This document shows positions 9,757 to 17,155 of a stretch of DNA of 64,000 nt, piece by piece. The DNA is taken from the NCBI RefSeq assembly GCF_030219325.1, contig NZ_CP126625.1, forward strand, positions 2,158,857 to 2,222,856, read 5' to 3'. This DNA comes from Geothrix sp. (GTDB taxonomy: Bacteria > Acidobacteriota > Holophagae > Holophagales > Holophagaceae). Made by a program: the position numbers and the translations under genes. Within the stretch, counting starts at the first letter, position 1, and every line of letters starts with the position of its first letter. The notes beneath the pieces were generated by a model. The model ran no database searches. It had not been told where the DNA came from and saw nothing but the letters and a program-made list of their open reading frames with translations.

Positions 9757-9880
9757 GCCTAACCCTCCGCTCAAGTCGGACCCCGCCTGCATTGCCCTCC
9801 GCTCTCTCTCAGCATTTCGCTATCCCGGCTCCGCTCATCGCCTCGGTGCAGGCGTGGCCGCTTAGCTTCATTCGTTAGGC
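9757..9880 (+). repeat. attC site 5
   Basis: 124 bp, GCCTAAC to GTTAGGC, stem triplets AAG/CTT. Confidence 0.93.
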
Positions 9881-9887
9881 CTCCCGC

Positions 9888-10175
9888 TTGAAACAGACAG
9901 CTGCACTCATTCCCGCCCTTATCCTCATCGCCTGTGCCGATGCCAAGCATGTCTCCTCCGATGAGTTCATGGCCCAATACAAATGGGTTGGCCAGCCCCA
10001 AAGCGTTAAAGCGATCTCCTACCTTGGGCAAAAGGATGGCAAGGCCTTTCTCAAAATTAGTTCCATGTCAGCAGTTACCCAGAAATGGTCTGATCAGGTG
10101 ATCTTCACTGAGCTTTCAGAGCTTCCTCAAGCATTCCGCAATACTCTTCCGGCAACGGCAAGTGCAACAAAATGA
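9888..10175 (+). CDS. Cassette 6: small lipoprotein, TTG start
   Basis: This 95-residue protein uses a TTG at 9888, only seven bases after the attC box. The start is supported by the lipoprotein signal that follows at once (KQTAALIPALILIAC, lipobox LIAC with Cys about 16). The mature domain (YKWVGQPQSVKAISYLGQKD) is short and beta-like. No family recognised. The next cassette also starts with TTG. Confidence 0.6.
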   Translation: MKQTAALIPALILIACADAKHVSSDEFMAQYKWVGQPQSVKAISYLGQKDGKAFLKISSMSAVTQKWSDQVIFTELSELPQAFRNTLPATASATK

Positions 10176-10181
10176 ACATCG

Positions 10182-10305
10182 GCCTAACCCTTGGCTCAAC
10201 TCGGACCCCGCCTGCATTGCCTTTCGTTCTCTCTCAGCATTTCGCTATCACGGCTTCGCTCAGCGCCTCGGTGCAGGCGGTGCCGGTTAGCCTGATTCGT
10301 TAGGC
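10182..10305 (+). repeat. attC site 6
   Basis: 124 bp, GCCTAAC to GTTAGGC, stem triplets AAC/GTT. Confidence 0.93.
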
Positions 10306-10314
10306 CCATCTCCG

Positions 10315-10659
10315 TTGAAACACGTCCTCTTCATCTGCAGCCAGAATCGACTCCGAAGCCCAACCGCGGAGAAAATCTTCTTTGGTCGACCTGGTGTCGA
10401 GGTTGCGTCAGCTGGATTGAACCCCGACGCCGTAAATCCGCTGTCGAGTGACCTCCTCGAATGGGCGGATGTTGTGTTCGTAATGGAAAAGTCTCACCGC
10501 AATAAGCTCTCCAAGAAATTCAAAACCTTTCTCACCGATCAACGTGTCATTTGTCTCGATATCCCGGATTTGTTCGAATACATGGATCCAATGCTGGTCC
10601 GTCTCCTTGAAGAGAAAGTCAGTCCATTCCTGGCGCGATATGGTGGTGAGCCGTCATGA
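10315..10659 (+). CDS. Cassette 7: low-molecular-weight protein tyrosine phosphatase-like protein
   Basis: The 114-residue protein starts at TTG 10315 with MKHVLFICSQNRLRSPTAE. It carries the CX5R(S) phosphate-binding loop of low-molecular-weight phosphatases (Cys8, Arg14, Ser15) directly after the first strand, as in the family. It is shorter than classical LMW-PTPs (about 150 residues), and the late DP pair is represented by DIPDLFEYMDP. Such short versions occur as stand-alone proteins of unclear substrate. It is only distantly like the Wzb-type phosphatase at 47136 in this window. Confidence 0.82.
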   Translation: MKHVLFICSQNRLRSPTAEKIFFGRPGVEVASAGLNPDAVNPLSSDLLEWADVVFVMEKSHRNKLSKKFKTFLTDQRVICLDIPDLFEYMDPMLVRLLEEKVSPFLARYGGEPS

Positions 10660-10662
10660 TGG

Positions 10663-10853
10663 GCCTAACCCCTCGCTCAAGTCGGACCCCGCCTGCATTG
10701 CCTTCCGCTCTCTCTCAGCATCTCGCTATCTCGGCTCCGCTCATCAACTCGGACCCCACCTGCATTGCCTCCCGTTCTCTCTCATCTCCCTGCTTTCTCG
10801 GCTTCGTTCATCGCCTCGGTGCAGGCGTGGCCGGTTAGCCACATTCGTTAGGT
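10663..10853 (+). repeat. attC site 7, fused (two left arms)
   Basis: 191 bp from GCCTAAC to GTTAGGT. A normal left arm (AAG type) and central segment run to about 10743. A second left arm (AACTCGGACCCCACCTGCA, AAC type) then begins and is completed by a GTT-type right arm. The second left arm, not the first, is complementary to the right arm. Confidence 0.88.
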
Positions 10854-10862
10854 GGCCCGCCC

Positions 10863-11255
10863 ATGCGGTTCGCAATCCTCTGTAATGGAACCGTGATCGG
10901 TCATTCCGATCTTGAGGGTGTCGATCTAGGAATGGGCATTCTCACTGGTGAATTTCATCCCTCTCCTGGGTACGAGGAAGTCCGTCCTATCTTTCAACTC
11001 TTTGGTGAAGCATCACCAGACACCAGCCAGCAGGCTCAGAAAGGTGTGGCTGATCTTACGAAACTGTCCACCTATCGCGAGGCCGTCCGAAAACTTCAGT
11101 TCGAGATCAGGCATGAGTCAGGCCAGGCGCTATCATTAAGCAACATCCACATCGTCGATTTCTCGTCTGACTTTGGCCCAGAGATCGACTACCAAGTTGA
11201 GGTCAAGATCCTTGATGCGCCTCACTGGTTAAACTTCCTGCCCGAGGCCACCTAA
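10863..11255 (+). CDS. Cassette 8: hypothetical cytosolic protein
   Basis: A 130-residue protein starting MRFAILCNGTVIGHSDLEG, with no signal peptide, ending in LDAPHWLNFLPE. Its stop codon TAA is part of the ACCTAAC box of the following attC, so the cassette carries no spacer after the gene. The domain is mixed alpha/beta. Its end faintly resembles that of cassette 13 (LDLPEWLQF), which may mean a shared small fold. Family not recognised. Confidence 0.65.
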   Translation: MRFAILCNGTVIGHSDLEGVDLGMGILTGEFHPSPGYEEVRPIFQLFGEASPDTSQQAQKGVADLTKLSTYREAVRKLQFEIRHESGQALSLSNIHIVDFSSDFGPEIDYQVEVKILDAPHWLNFLPEAT

Positions 11256-11373
11256 CCCTCCGCTGCACTCGGACCCCGCCTGCATTGCCTTTCGCTCTCT
11301 CTCAACATCTCGCTAACTCGGCTTCGTTCACCGTCTCGGTGCAGGCGTGGCCGGTGAGCTTCATTCGTTAGGC
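11250..11373 (+). repeat. attC site 8
   Basis: 124 bp, ACCTAAC to GTTAGGC, stem triplets CAC/GTG. The ACCTAAC box is the complement of the GTTAGGT that opens this same cassette. Confidence 0.93.
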
Positions 11374-11404
11374 AGCGCACTATCGCACATGAAAGGACGG
11401 ATGG

Positions 11405-11803
11405 ATGCGAACACCTAGATGTATTGCATTTTCATTCCTATTTTGTTGCCTTTCCCTCCATGGAATTACGCCTCCCGAGCCTATAACCCCTGACTTACAA
11501 ATCTGGGCTAGGGCTTTCAGAATGGCCTTGTCTGAAGTGAGTTCATGTGATCACGTCGGGATTAGTCTTTTCAGATCTGCTGACTTGGAATACATCTTTG
11601 AAATTCAATACGATAAGGATGGGAAGGAAGCGGTAGCTTACTTTCATTTAAACCGCGATCTGGCAAGCCATAAACTTACCTCCGAATCGATTCTGAGGAC
11701 CAAAGGCGAATTCCAACAAATTGTAATCAGTGAGAAACCGTACACATTCGCTAAGGCCCTTATTTGGTTTAGAAATTCAATCCCGGCAATCCCGGAACCA
11801 TGA
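11405..11803 (+). CDS. Cassette 9: small exported protein
   Basis: The 132-residue product begins with a signal peptide (MRTPRCIAFSFLFCCLSLHG). The ATG at 11401 in another frame reads only five codons, so 11405 is the start. The mature part is a single small domain (FEIQYDKDGKEAVAYFHLN) without recognised motifs. Periplasmic location inferred; function unknown. Confidence 0.62.
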   Translation: MRTPRCIAFSFLFCCLSLHGITPPEPITPDLQIWARAFRMALSEVSSCDHVGISLFRSADLEYIFEIQYDKDGKEAVAYFHLNRDLASHKLTSESILRTKGEFQQIVISEKPYTFAKALIWFRNSIPAIPEP

Positions 11804-11815
11804 GTCTTCGCCGCT

Positions 11816-11939
11816 GCCTAACCCTCCGCTCAAGTCGGACCCCGCCTGCATTACCTTTCGCTCTCTCTCAACATTTTGCTATCCCGGATCCGGCCGTCGC
11901 CTCGGCGCAGGCGGGGCCGCTTAGCTTCTTCCGTTAGGC
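11816..11939 (+). repeat. attC site 9
   Basis: 124 bp, GCCTAAC to GTTAGGC, stem triplets AAG/CTT. Confidence 0.93.
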
Positions 11940-12263
11940 CTCTGCCGTGGCCTCCTCTCAAACGGTTTCGCTTTGAATTCCGCCTCTCGGCTCTTTGATC
12001 GCCCCGTAAGGTTTCTTCTCAACGCAGTCGCTCATTCTGGCGCGCCGCAAAACACCATCCATCGTCTGCTCCGCCCAGCGGCTCTGGTTCAGTCCTGCCG
12101 GGGTGGGCACCCCGAATCCCGTTCAGCGGCATTTTCAATACGGTTCGGCCACTCCAAGGGCATTCTCCTTCAGCCCAACACCACCTGGCGGTATGCTTCG
12201 TCCCTACGCAAGCTACCAATGCCTCAGTTGCTCGTTTCCACGCTCAATCCAACGCTACGCCCT
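11940..12263 (+). other. Cassette 10: no convincing coding region
   Basis: The 324 bases between attC 9 and attC 10 hold only weak frames. One runs from TTG 11973 to a TAA inside the next attC (98 residues), but its Ser/Arg/Pro-rich translation looks non-coding and it lacks a ribosome site. No signal peptide or family match is seen on either strand. The unit may be a non-coding cassette or carry a regulatory RNA or promoter. Confidence 0.5.
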
Positions 12264-12389
12264 GCCTAACCTTCCGCTCAACCCGGACCCCGCCGCAAGC
12301 GGCCGGGTCCTTCTCCCTGGTAATTCCATCTAGCCGCTCCACCGAGCGTTTCAGCCGCGGCGGGATCCGGTTAGCTTCCTTCGTTAGGG
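12264..12389 (+). repeat. attC site 10 (divergent)
   Basis: 126 bp, GCCTAAC to GTTAGGG, stem triplets AAC/GTT. The inner arm (CGGACCCCGCCGC with GCGGCGGGATCCG) and the loop differ from all other sites, yet the pairing is preserved. Confidence 0.85.
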
Positions 12390-12414
12390 CTCACGTCATG
12401 CTTCAGAAAGCACC

Positions 12415-12999
12415 ATGCGAATTTTGATCACGCTTTTTCTGCTATCAGCCTGGTTCCATGTTGACCTACATGGATCACAGCCCTCGGCAGAACACATCAC
12501 ACCCTGGTTGATTAACCCTTCGGGGACGGCCAAATTGATTTCAACGATTCATGGTCGGAAGAAAACATTCATTATCGGCGTAGAAAACCCTGAAATGGGG
12601 CTTCACTTGAAGGAGTCTTTCGAGAATTCAAGCTACCTTTGTTTGAGCTTTATTGCTGACAGCGAAAGCGACGTCATCTTCGTTCTTGATAAGAATAGGA
12701 ATGCTCAAGTCAACTTGGGGCGGCGGTTCCAGAGCTACAGCCTTTTGGGGTTGATCAACCCAAATTTCTTGTTGATCACTTACTACGACATGGGAAGTGA
12801 TACCAGGGATCAATACGGTTTCGTCGTATTGAGACTGTCCGATTTGAAATATTCTAGAATTGGAACTGACTCAACAAACTATCAACTGCGAGTCGATGGA
12901 GACAGAATCCTTGGAACAAGAACTGTGGTCATCGATGGGCTGGAGAAGGATGTTCCATACTCGATTTCGATTACCCAAGCCTTATCACGGTTCAAATAG
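12415..12999 (+). CDS. Cassette 11: exported beta-rich protein
   Basis: A 194-residue protein with signal peptide MRILITLFLLSAWFHVDLHG. The mature part alternates strands such as KKTFIIGVENPEMG, SDVIFVLDKNRNAQVN and YGFVVLRLSDLKYSRIG, suggesting a beta-propeller- or sandwich-like fold. Family not recognised. The cassette opens with TTAGGG and its own attC opens with the complementary CCCTAAC. Confidence 0.65.
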   Translation: MRILITLFLLSAWFHVDLHGSQPSAEHITPWLINPSGTAKLISTIHGRKKTFIIGVENPEMGLHLKESFENSSYLCLSFIADSESDVIFVLDKNRNAQVNLGRRFQSYSLLGLINPNFLLITYYDMGSDTRDQYGFVVLRLSDLKYSRIGTDSTNYQLRVDGDRILGTRTVVIDGLEKDVPYSISITQALSRFK

Positions 13000-13008
13000 C
13001 CCGGTTCG

Positions 13009-13132
13009 CCCTAACCCTCCGCTCAAGTCGGACCCCGCCTGCATTGCCTTCCGCTCTCTCTCAACATTTTGCTATCACGGCTCCGCTCGTCTCCTCGGTG
13101 CAGGCGTGGCCGCTTAGCTTCATCCGTTAGGC
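13009..13132 (+). repeat. attC site 11
   Basis: 124 bp, CCCTAAC to GTTAGGC, stem triplets AAG/CTT. Confidence 0.93.
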
Positions 13133-13154
13133 CTTTCCATAGAATCGGTGTCCC

Positions 13155-13604
13155 ATGAAGTCATCCGGGCTATTCCTTCTTCTGATGTGTTGTTCAATCC
13201 TCCAGGTGAGCGCACAGTCGGTCGATCCCTGTCTGGCTGCAAACACCACAAAGGTTTCCACACCAGATTTTAAGGCATTCACTTTCCCTGAATACCCAAG
13301 CCTGGCTCGAATCGCTCATATTGAAAATACGGTCGAAATACTGATCAATACTGATTTTCAAGGCAATGTTAATAATGTCCATTTTTGTAAGGGTATGGAG
13401 CAGCTTCGCGCCTCTGTGCTCAAAGCAGCCGCACAATGGCGGTTCCCTGAAAAACTCCAAAAGAATATCCGGGTGGCAATCCAGTTCAAACTCTCTGAGA
13501 CATGCATTGAGACAACATACAAAGTCACCAATGATGATCAGCTTAGAATTGTCATTGAATCTAAGTTCACCTCGCCACCGATCACCTCGGATTCATTCAA
13601 ATGA
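13155..13604 (+). CDS. Cassette 12: exported TonB-C-terminal-like protein
   Basis: The 149-residue protein has a signal peptide (GLFLLLMCCSILQVSAQS). It is followed by FPEYPSLARIAHIENTVEI, NTDFQGNVNNVHFCKG and VLKAAAQWRFPE, the order and spacing of the TonB C-terminal domain (YPxxAR, GxV, AAxxWRF). There is no membrane anchor or Pro-rich spanner, so it cannot act as a normal TonB energy transducer. Proteins with an isolated TonB-C-like domain are found in the periplasm with unknown roles. Confidence 0.75.
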   Translation: MKSSGLFLLLMCCSILQVSAQSVDPCLAANTTKVSTPDFKAFTFPEYPSLARIAHIENTVEILINTDFQGNVNNVHFCKGMEQLRASVLKAAAQWRFPEKLQKNIRVAIQFKLSETCIETTYKVTNDDQLRIVIESKFTSPPITSDSFK

Positions 13605-13619
13605 AGAATATTCGGCACG

Positions 13620-13743
13620 GCCTAACCCTCCGCTGCACTCGGACCCCGCCTGCATTGCCTTTCGCTCTCTCTCAACTTTTTGCTAACTCGGCTTCGTTCA
13701 TCGTCTCGGTGCAGGCGGGGCCGGTGAGCTTCATTCGTTAGGC
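13620..13743 (+). repeat. attC site 12
   Basis: 124 bp, GCCTAAC to GTTAGGC, stem triplets CAC/GTG. Confidence 0.93.
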
Positions 13744-13750
13744 CTCCCGA

Positions 13751-14029
13751 ATGCCCATCCCGGTTTCATTCCAGCACGGCATCGTAATCCGGCAGGCCGC
13801 ACTGGCTGCCCACGGGCTCACTCGGAGCGATCTTTTCCGTGTCTTCGAGACCGACCAGCCTCTTGGCGAGAGCGATAGTCTAATCTCCTTTGGCCCCAGC
13901 TTCGGCCCTGAAGCCTGCAATGAATTCATCTCAAGGCTGCAAGGCCTCGGCCTGATCTACGTCGATGACTTCTTCGATTTGGCTCTAGATCTTCCAGAAT
14001 GGCTTCAATTCCAAGCCGTTCAATCATGA
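13751..14029 (+). CDS. Cassette 13: small hypothetical protein
   Basis: A 92-residue acidic protein (MPIPVSFQHGIVIRQAALAA) without a signal or membrane segment. The C-terminal IYVDDFFDLALDLPEWLQF is strongly acidic and aromatic. Small acidic single-domain proteins like this are often immunity or antitoxin-type proteins, but nothing here proves that. No family recognised. Confidence 0.62.
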   Translation: MPIPVSFQHGIVIRQAALAAHGLTRSDLFRVFETDQPLGESDSLISFGPSFGPEACNEFISRLQGLGLIYVDDFFDLALDLPEWLQFQAVQS

Positions 14030-14035
14030 GCATCG

Positions 14036-14159
14036 GCCTAACCCTCCGCTGCACTCGGACCCCGCCTGCATTACCTCCCGCTCTCTCTCAACTTCTTGCT
14101 AACTCGGCTTCGTTCACCGTCTCGGTGCAGGCGTGGCCGGTGAGCTTCATTCGTTAGGC
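14036..14159 (+). repeat. attC site 13
   Basis: 124 bp, GCCTAAC to GTTAGGC, stem triplets CAC/GTG. Confidence 0.93.
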
Positions 14160-14164
14160 ATTCC

Positions 14165-14776
14165 ATGAAGAGGCGTGACCGAAAATTGGAGCTGTTCCTT
14201 CTCGTATTGCTGGTGCTCCGATTTTCCGTATTTCTTCCACATGTGTTTTGGATTTATATCATTTCGACAGGCATCACAACCTACTTTGCGATCAAGTTGG
14301 TTTGGCCTGAACGAATCGCTTTCCATCTCGAAATTCCAAGTAGGTCTCATTTATGGATATGGGGCGGCGCATTAGGAGTCGCAGCTGCTGGGGCCAACAT
14401 CTGGATTCGATGGGAATTTCATGGGGTTGCGCCAGTATTGGATCAAGGATGGTACCTTCAGATTATTTTTCTGCCGATAATTCAATTTTTTGTTGCTGCC
14501 ACCGCTGAAGAACCCTTTTTTCGTGGACTGCTCTGGGGATATCTAAAACGGCAAGGTCGACCGGACTGGGTCATTCTAGTGGTTCAGGCTTTATTATTTT
14601 TTGTTTGCCACGCCTATTATGCTCGACCAGGGTTATATGCAAATTGGGGTAGCACTCTGTTCATGGGCTTTGTTTTCGGTATCGCTGCATGGAAAACCCG
14701 TTCAATTCTGCCAAGCATGATCGCTCACGCTCTCGTAAATGGCTTAACACAAGCATTCACTTCGTCATTAAAGTAA
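14165..14776 (+). CDS. Cassette 14: CPBP-family intramembrane metalloprotease
   Basis: The 203-residue, multi-span membrane protein has the three CPBP (CAAX protease/Abi) motifs: AEEPFFRG (Glu115-Glu116, Arg120), the second His in FFVCHA (His149), and the third His/Asn pair in IAHALVN (His188, Asn192). These residues build the metal-dependent active site inside the membrane. Bacterial members are linked to protein processing, bacteriocin self-immunity and phage abortive infection; which applies here is unknown. The start codon lies five bases after the attC box. Confidence 0.85.
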   Translation: MKRRDRKLELFLLVLLVLRFSVFLPHVFWIYIISTGITTYFAIKLVWPERIAFHLEIPSRSHLWIWGGALGVAAAGANIWIRWEFHGVAPVLDQGWYLQIIFLPIIQFFVAATAEEPFFRGLLWGYLKRQGRPDWVILVVQALLFFVCHAYYARPGLYANWGSTLFMGFVFGIAAWKTRSILPSMIAHALVNGLTQAFTSSLK

Positions 14777-14792
14777 GGAGCGTCCGGCCAAT

Positions 14793-14916
14793 GCCTAACC
14801 TCTCGCTCAACTCGGACCCCGCCTGCATTGTCCTTCGCTCTTTCTCTTCATTTCGCTTCCTCGGCTCCGCTCAGTGCCTCGGTGCAGGCGTGGCCGGTTA
14901 GCTTCTTTCGTTAGGT
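14793..14916 (+). repeat. attC site 14
   Basis: 124 bp, GCCTAAC to GTTAGGT, stem triplets AAC/GTT. Confidence 0.93.
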
Positions 14917-14939
14917 GGCCCGCCAATAGGAGTCTACAA

Positions 14940-15338
14940 ATGAGGGTTCAATACCTGATTCCGGCCTTGACCCTTTGCTGCTCTTTTCTAACGGCGCGTC
15001 CGAAGGCCGATGAATCAAATCCAAAGGAAACGCAAGCTGTCCTTCGATATCTCCTAGCCGCCTCGAATTCGGCTCTCCCACCTGGTTCCCATTGTTGCGG
15101 TAATTTCGGTCAGAAAGGGTCTGCCAAAATCCTAGATATTCTCAGCGTGCATCTAGCCTACTTTGGCGTAGGTCAGAATCGAATTGTTGGGCAAACCACG
15201 ATCACCAATGGCATTAAGCACTGTGAACTCAAAATCACTCGATCAAACGACGAAGATATTTCAAACTGCACGTTCAGGTTCACGGTCCAAAACGAGTTGC
15301 TCGTATTAGATTCGCTCCAGTGTTCTATGACTCCCTAG
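14940..15338 (+). CDS. Cassette 15: small exported cysteine-containing protein
   Basis: The ATG at 14940 follows TAGGAG and opens a signal peptide (MRVQYLIPALTLCCSFLTAR); the frame extends upstream only through the attC. The 132-residue product has mature cysteines in HCCGNF, HCEL, NCTF and QCSM, likely disulphide-bonded after export. No family recognised. The cassette opens with TTAGGT and ends with the complementary ACCTAAC. Confidence 0.62.
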   Translation: MRVQYLIPALTLCCSFLTARPKADESNPKETQAVLRYLLAASNSALPPGSHCCGNFGQKGSAKILDILSVHLAYFGVGQNRIVGQTTITNGIKHCELKITRSNDEDISNCTFRFTVQNELLVLDSLQCSMTP

Positions 15339-15358
15339 TTGTAGTCTGCGCGTGGGCC

Positions 15359-15482
15359 ACCTAACCCTCCGCTCAAGTCGGACCCCGCCTGCATTGCCTT
15401 CCGCTCTCTCTCAGCATTTCGCTATCCCGGCTCCGCTCATCGTCTCGGTGCAGGCGTGGCCGCTTAGCTTCATCCGTTAGGC
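15359..15482 (+). repeat. attC site 15
   Basis: 124 bp, ACCTAAC to GTTAGGC, stem triplets AAG/CTT. Confidence 0.93.
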
Positions 15483-15485
15483 CTC

Positions 15486-15911
15486 ATGCGCCATCCAGAC
15501 GAAAACCCTCTTCCGCTTCCAGCCACCATGTTTTTCAGCGTGGGTTGTAGTTTTATTGCCGGTGTTCTCTTCGTCGCATTGCTTTGGTTCTCTTTACCTG
15601 CGAGTGATGCATCTCGTAAAGGCCCGTTCCTTGAACCACTGGTCAATCCTTTTGTTCTCACGGTGCTGTGTCCTGTGGCAATGATCGTTGGTCTTGTAGT
15701 TGGCCCAATTGTCCATATTGCGATTTCCCATCGCCATTTCCGCCGGTCATTAGCCATCCTCATTGGGTCTGTCTTTGGCTGGATTGCGGTGCTAACCCCA
15801 CTCTCAGTCAAGGTCATGTTGATCGGGCTGGCACCAGTGCTGATCGGGGCACTAGTATTCTGTCGCTTATCGCCTCTCACCAGGCTTCCAGCAAACTCCT
15901 CCATCGTATGA
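15486..15911 (+). CDS. Cassette 16: four-helix membrane protein
   Basis: A 141-residue hydrophobic protein with about four membrane spans (near residues 14-36, 52-80, 87-104 and 107-126), separated by short loops including SHRHFRRS. The ATG is three bases after the attC box, so translation must rely on a leaderless or upstream-coupled start. No catalytic motif or family recognised. Confidence 0.62.
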   Translation: MRHPDENPLPLPATMFFSVGCSFIAGVLFVALLWFSLPASDASRKGPFLEPLVNPFVLTVLCPVAMIVGLVVGPIVHIAISHRHFRRSLAILIGSVFGWIAVLTPLSVKVMLIGLAPVLIGALVFCRLSPLTRLPANSSIV

Positions 15912-15914
15912 TCG

Positions 15915-16038
15915 GCCTAACCCTCCGCTGCACTCGGACCCCGCCTGCATTGTCTTCCGCTCTCTCTCATCTCCCTGCTTCCTCGGCTTCGTTCAGCGCC
16001 TCGGTGCAGGCGTGGCCGGTGAGCTTCATTCGTTAGGT
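15915..16038 (+). repeat. attC site 16
   Basis: 124 bp, GCCTAAC to GTTAGGT, stem triplets CAC/GTG. Confidence 0.93.
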
Positions 16039-16047
16039 GGCTTCCTG

Positions 16048-16383
16048 ATGATCCCAATCTCCCAACTGGAAGACATGTTCTCTGACATGCGTTCCAACCC
16101 GGCCTTGAATGCCGAGGGGGTTTTGCTTTGGGGCTACTTCTTCACGGACCGTGATGAAGAGAAATTGAATCAAGCAGCCTACGCACTCGAAGACCTAGGT
16201 TACAGGTTCGTCGAGATCTACCCATCTGATGGCGAGGATTCCTATTGGCTTCATGTGGAACGCGTCGAAGCACATACACCTGTAACCTTGTTTGATCGGA
16301 ATGTGTTTCTTGAAGCATTTGCCCAAAAATATGGATTGCTCACCTACGATGGCATGGATGTCGGGCCAGTCCCAGCCACCTAA
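16048..16383 (+). CDS. Cassette 17: RraB-like (ribonuclease E regulator B) family protein
   Basis: This 111-residue protein has the RraB-type single domain: VLLWGYFFTDRDEEKLNQA, LEDLGYRFVEIYP, YWLHVERVEAHTP and a terminal LLTYDGMDVGPV. Escherichia coli RraB binds RNase E and modulates RNA decay, but many short homologues in other bacteria have no tested function. The start is ATG 16048; the frame extends upstream only through the attC. The stop TAA is formed by the next ACCTAAC box. Confidence 0.8.
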   Translation: MIPISQLEDMFSDMRSNPALNAEGVLLWGYFFTDRDEEKLNQAAYALEDLGYRFVEIYPSDGEDSYWLHVERVEAHTPVTLFDRNVFLEAFAQKYGLLTYDGMDVGPVPAT

Positions 16384-16501
16384 CCCTCCGCTCAAGTCGG
16401 ACCCCGCCTGCATTGCTTTCCGCTCTCTCTCAACAATTTGCTATCTCGGCTCCGCTCATCGTCTCGGCGCAGGCGTGGCCGCTTAGCTTCATTCGTTAGG
16501 C
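16378..16501 (+). repeat. attC site 17
   Basis: 124 bp, ACCTAAC to GTTAGGC, stem triplets AAG/CTT. Its first box complements the GTTAGGT that opens cassette 17. Confidence 0.93.
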
Positions 16502-16507
16502 CTCTTC

Positions 16508-17020
16508 ATGCCCACCAATCACATACTTCTATCATTCCTCCTGTTCGCAACGGCCTTCACAGCTTGCAAGCCAAAGGCTGGTCAAATTGTCAAACGTAGC
16601 GGTGAACCTGATATGGCTTACGTCGCCCCTGATGATCAGGCGATGAATGCTGCCATTCTGAAAGCCCGATCCACACTCTCAACATTCAAACAGAATTTGG
16701 TCAAACCACCTGCAAACGCCACCGACTTCTCGGTCAAGGTTGCCTTCTCATATGGCCCCGAGAAATTTGAACACATCTGGCTCTCTAACCCCGAGTTCAA
16801 GGATGGACAAATTTACGGAAGTATTGGCAACGAGCCCGTGGATTTGAAGAATTTCAAATTGGGTCAGCGAGTCTCTGCCAATGAGTCGGCCATCTCAGAT
16901 TGGATGTTTCTTGAGAACGGTCTTCTTCGGGGCGGATTTACCTTGAGAGTATTATTAGACAAGCTTCCTCCATCCGAACGCGCAGCTCAGTTAAATTCCA
17001 TGCGCCTTCGACTTGATTAG
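16508..17020 (+). CDS. Cassette 18: DUF2314-domain lipoprotein
   Basis: A 170-residue protein with a lipoprotein signal (FLLFATAFTAC, Cys about 20). The following domain matches DUF2314 (YegJ-like): DDQAMNAAILKARSTLSTF, EHIWLSNPEF, GSIGNEPVDLKNFKLGQRVS and the closing ISDWMFLENGLLRGGFTLR. DUF2314 proteins are widespread and of unknown function; several are lipoproteins, and the family is common in integron cassettes and accessory DNA. Envelope location is inferred from the lipobox. Confidence 0.8.
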   Translation: MPTNHILLSFLLFATAFTACKPKAGQIVKRSGEPDMAYVAPDDQAMNAAILKARSTLSTFKQNLVKPPANATDFSVKVAFSYGPEKFEHIWLSNPEFKDGQIYGSIGNEPVDLKNFKLGQRVSANESAISDWMFLENGLLRGGFTLRVLLDKLPPSERAAQLNSMRLRLD

Positions 17021-17025
17021 CGTCG

Positions 17026-17149
17026 GCCTAACCCTCCGCTCAACTCGGACCCCGCCTGCATTGTCTTCCGTTCTCTCTCAGCATTTCGCTATCTCGGCTC
17101 CGCTCGTCTTCTCGGCGCAGGCGTGGCCGCTTAGCTTCCTTCGTTAGGC
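17026..17149 (+). repeat. attC site 18
   Basis: 124 bp, GCCTAAC to GTTAGGC. Stem triplets are AAC on the left and CTT on the right, one of the two full sites whose triplet does not pair perfectly. Confidence 0.92.
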
Positions 17150-17155
17150 CACCCA

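Noticed and set aside
9771-10031. Minus-strand frame across attC 5 and cassette 6.
   Set aside because: It is antisense to an attC and a lipoprotein gene, its translation has no family pattern, and similar frames recur at other attC sites because the repeat happens to be open in that frame.
12103-12333. 76-residue frame across cassette 10 and attC 10.
   Set aside because: It runs into the attC, has no ribosome site, and the translation is low-complexity.
16012-16047. Upstream extension of the RraB-like gene from a GTG inside attC 16.
   Set aside because: The extension is attC sequence; the family-like part begins at ATG 16048.
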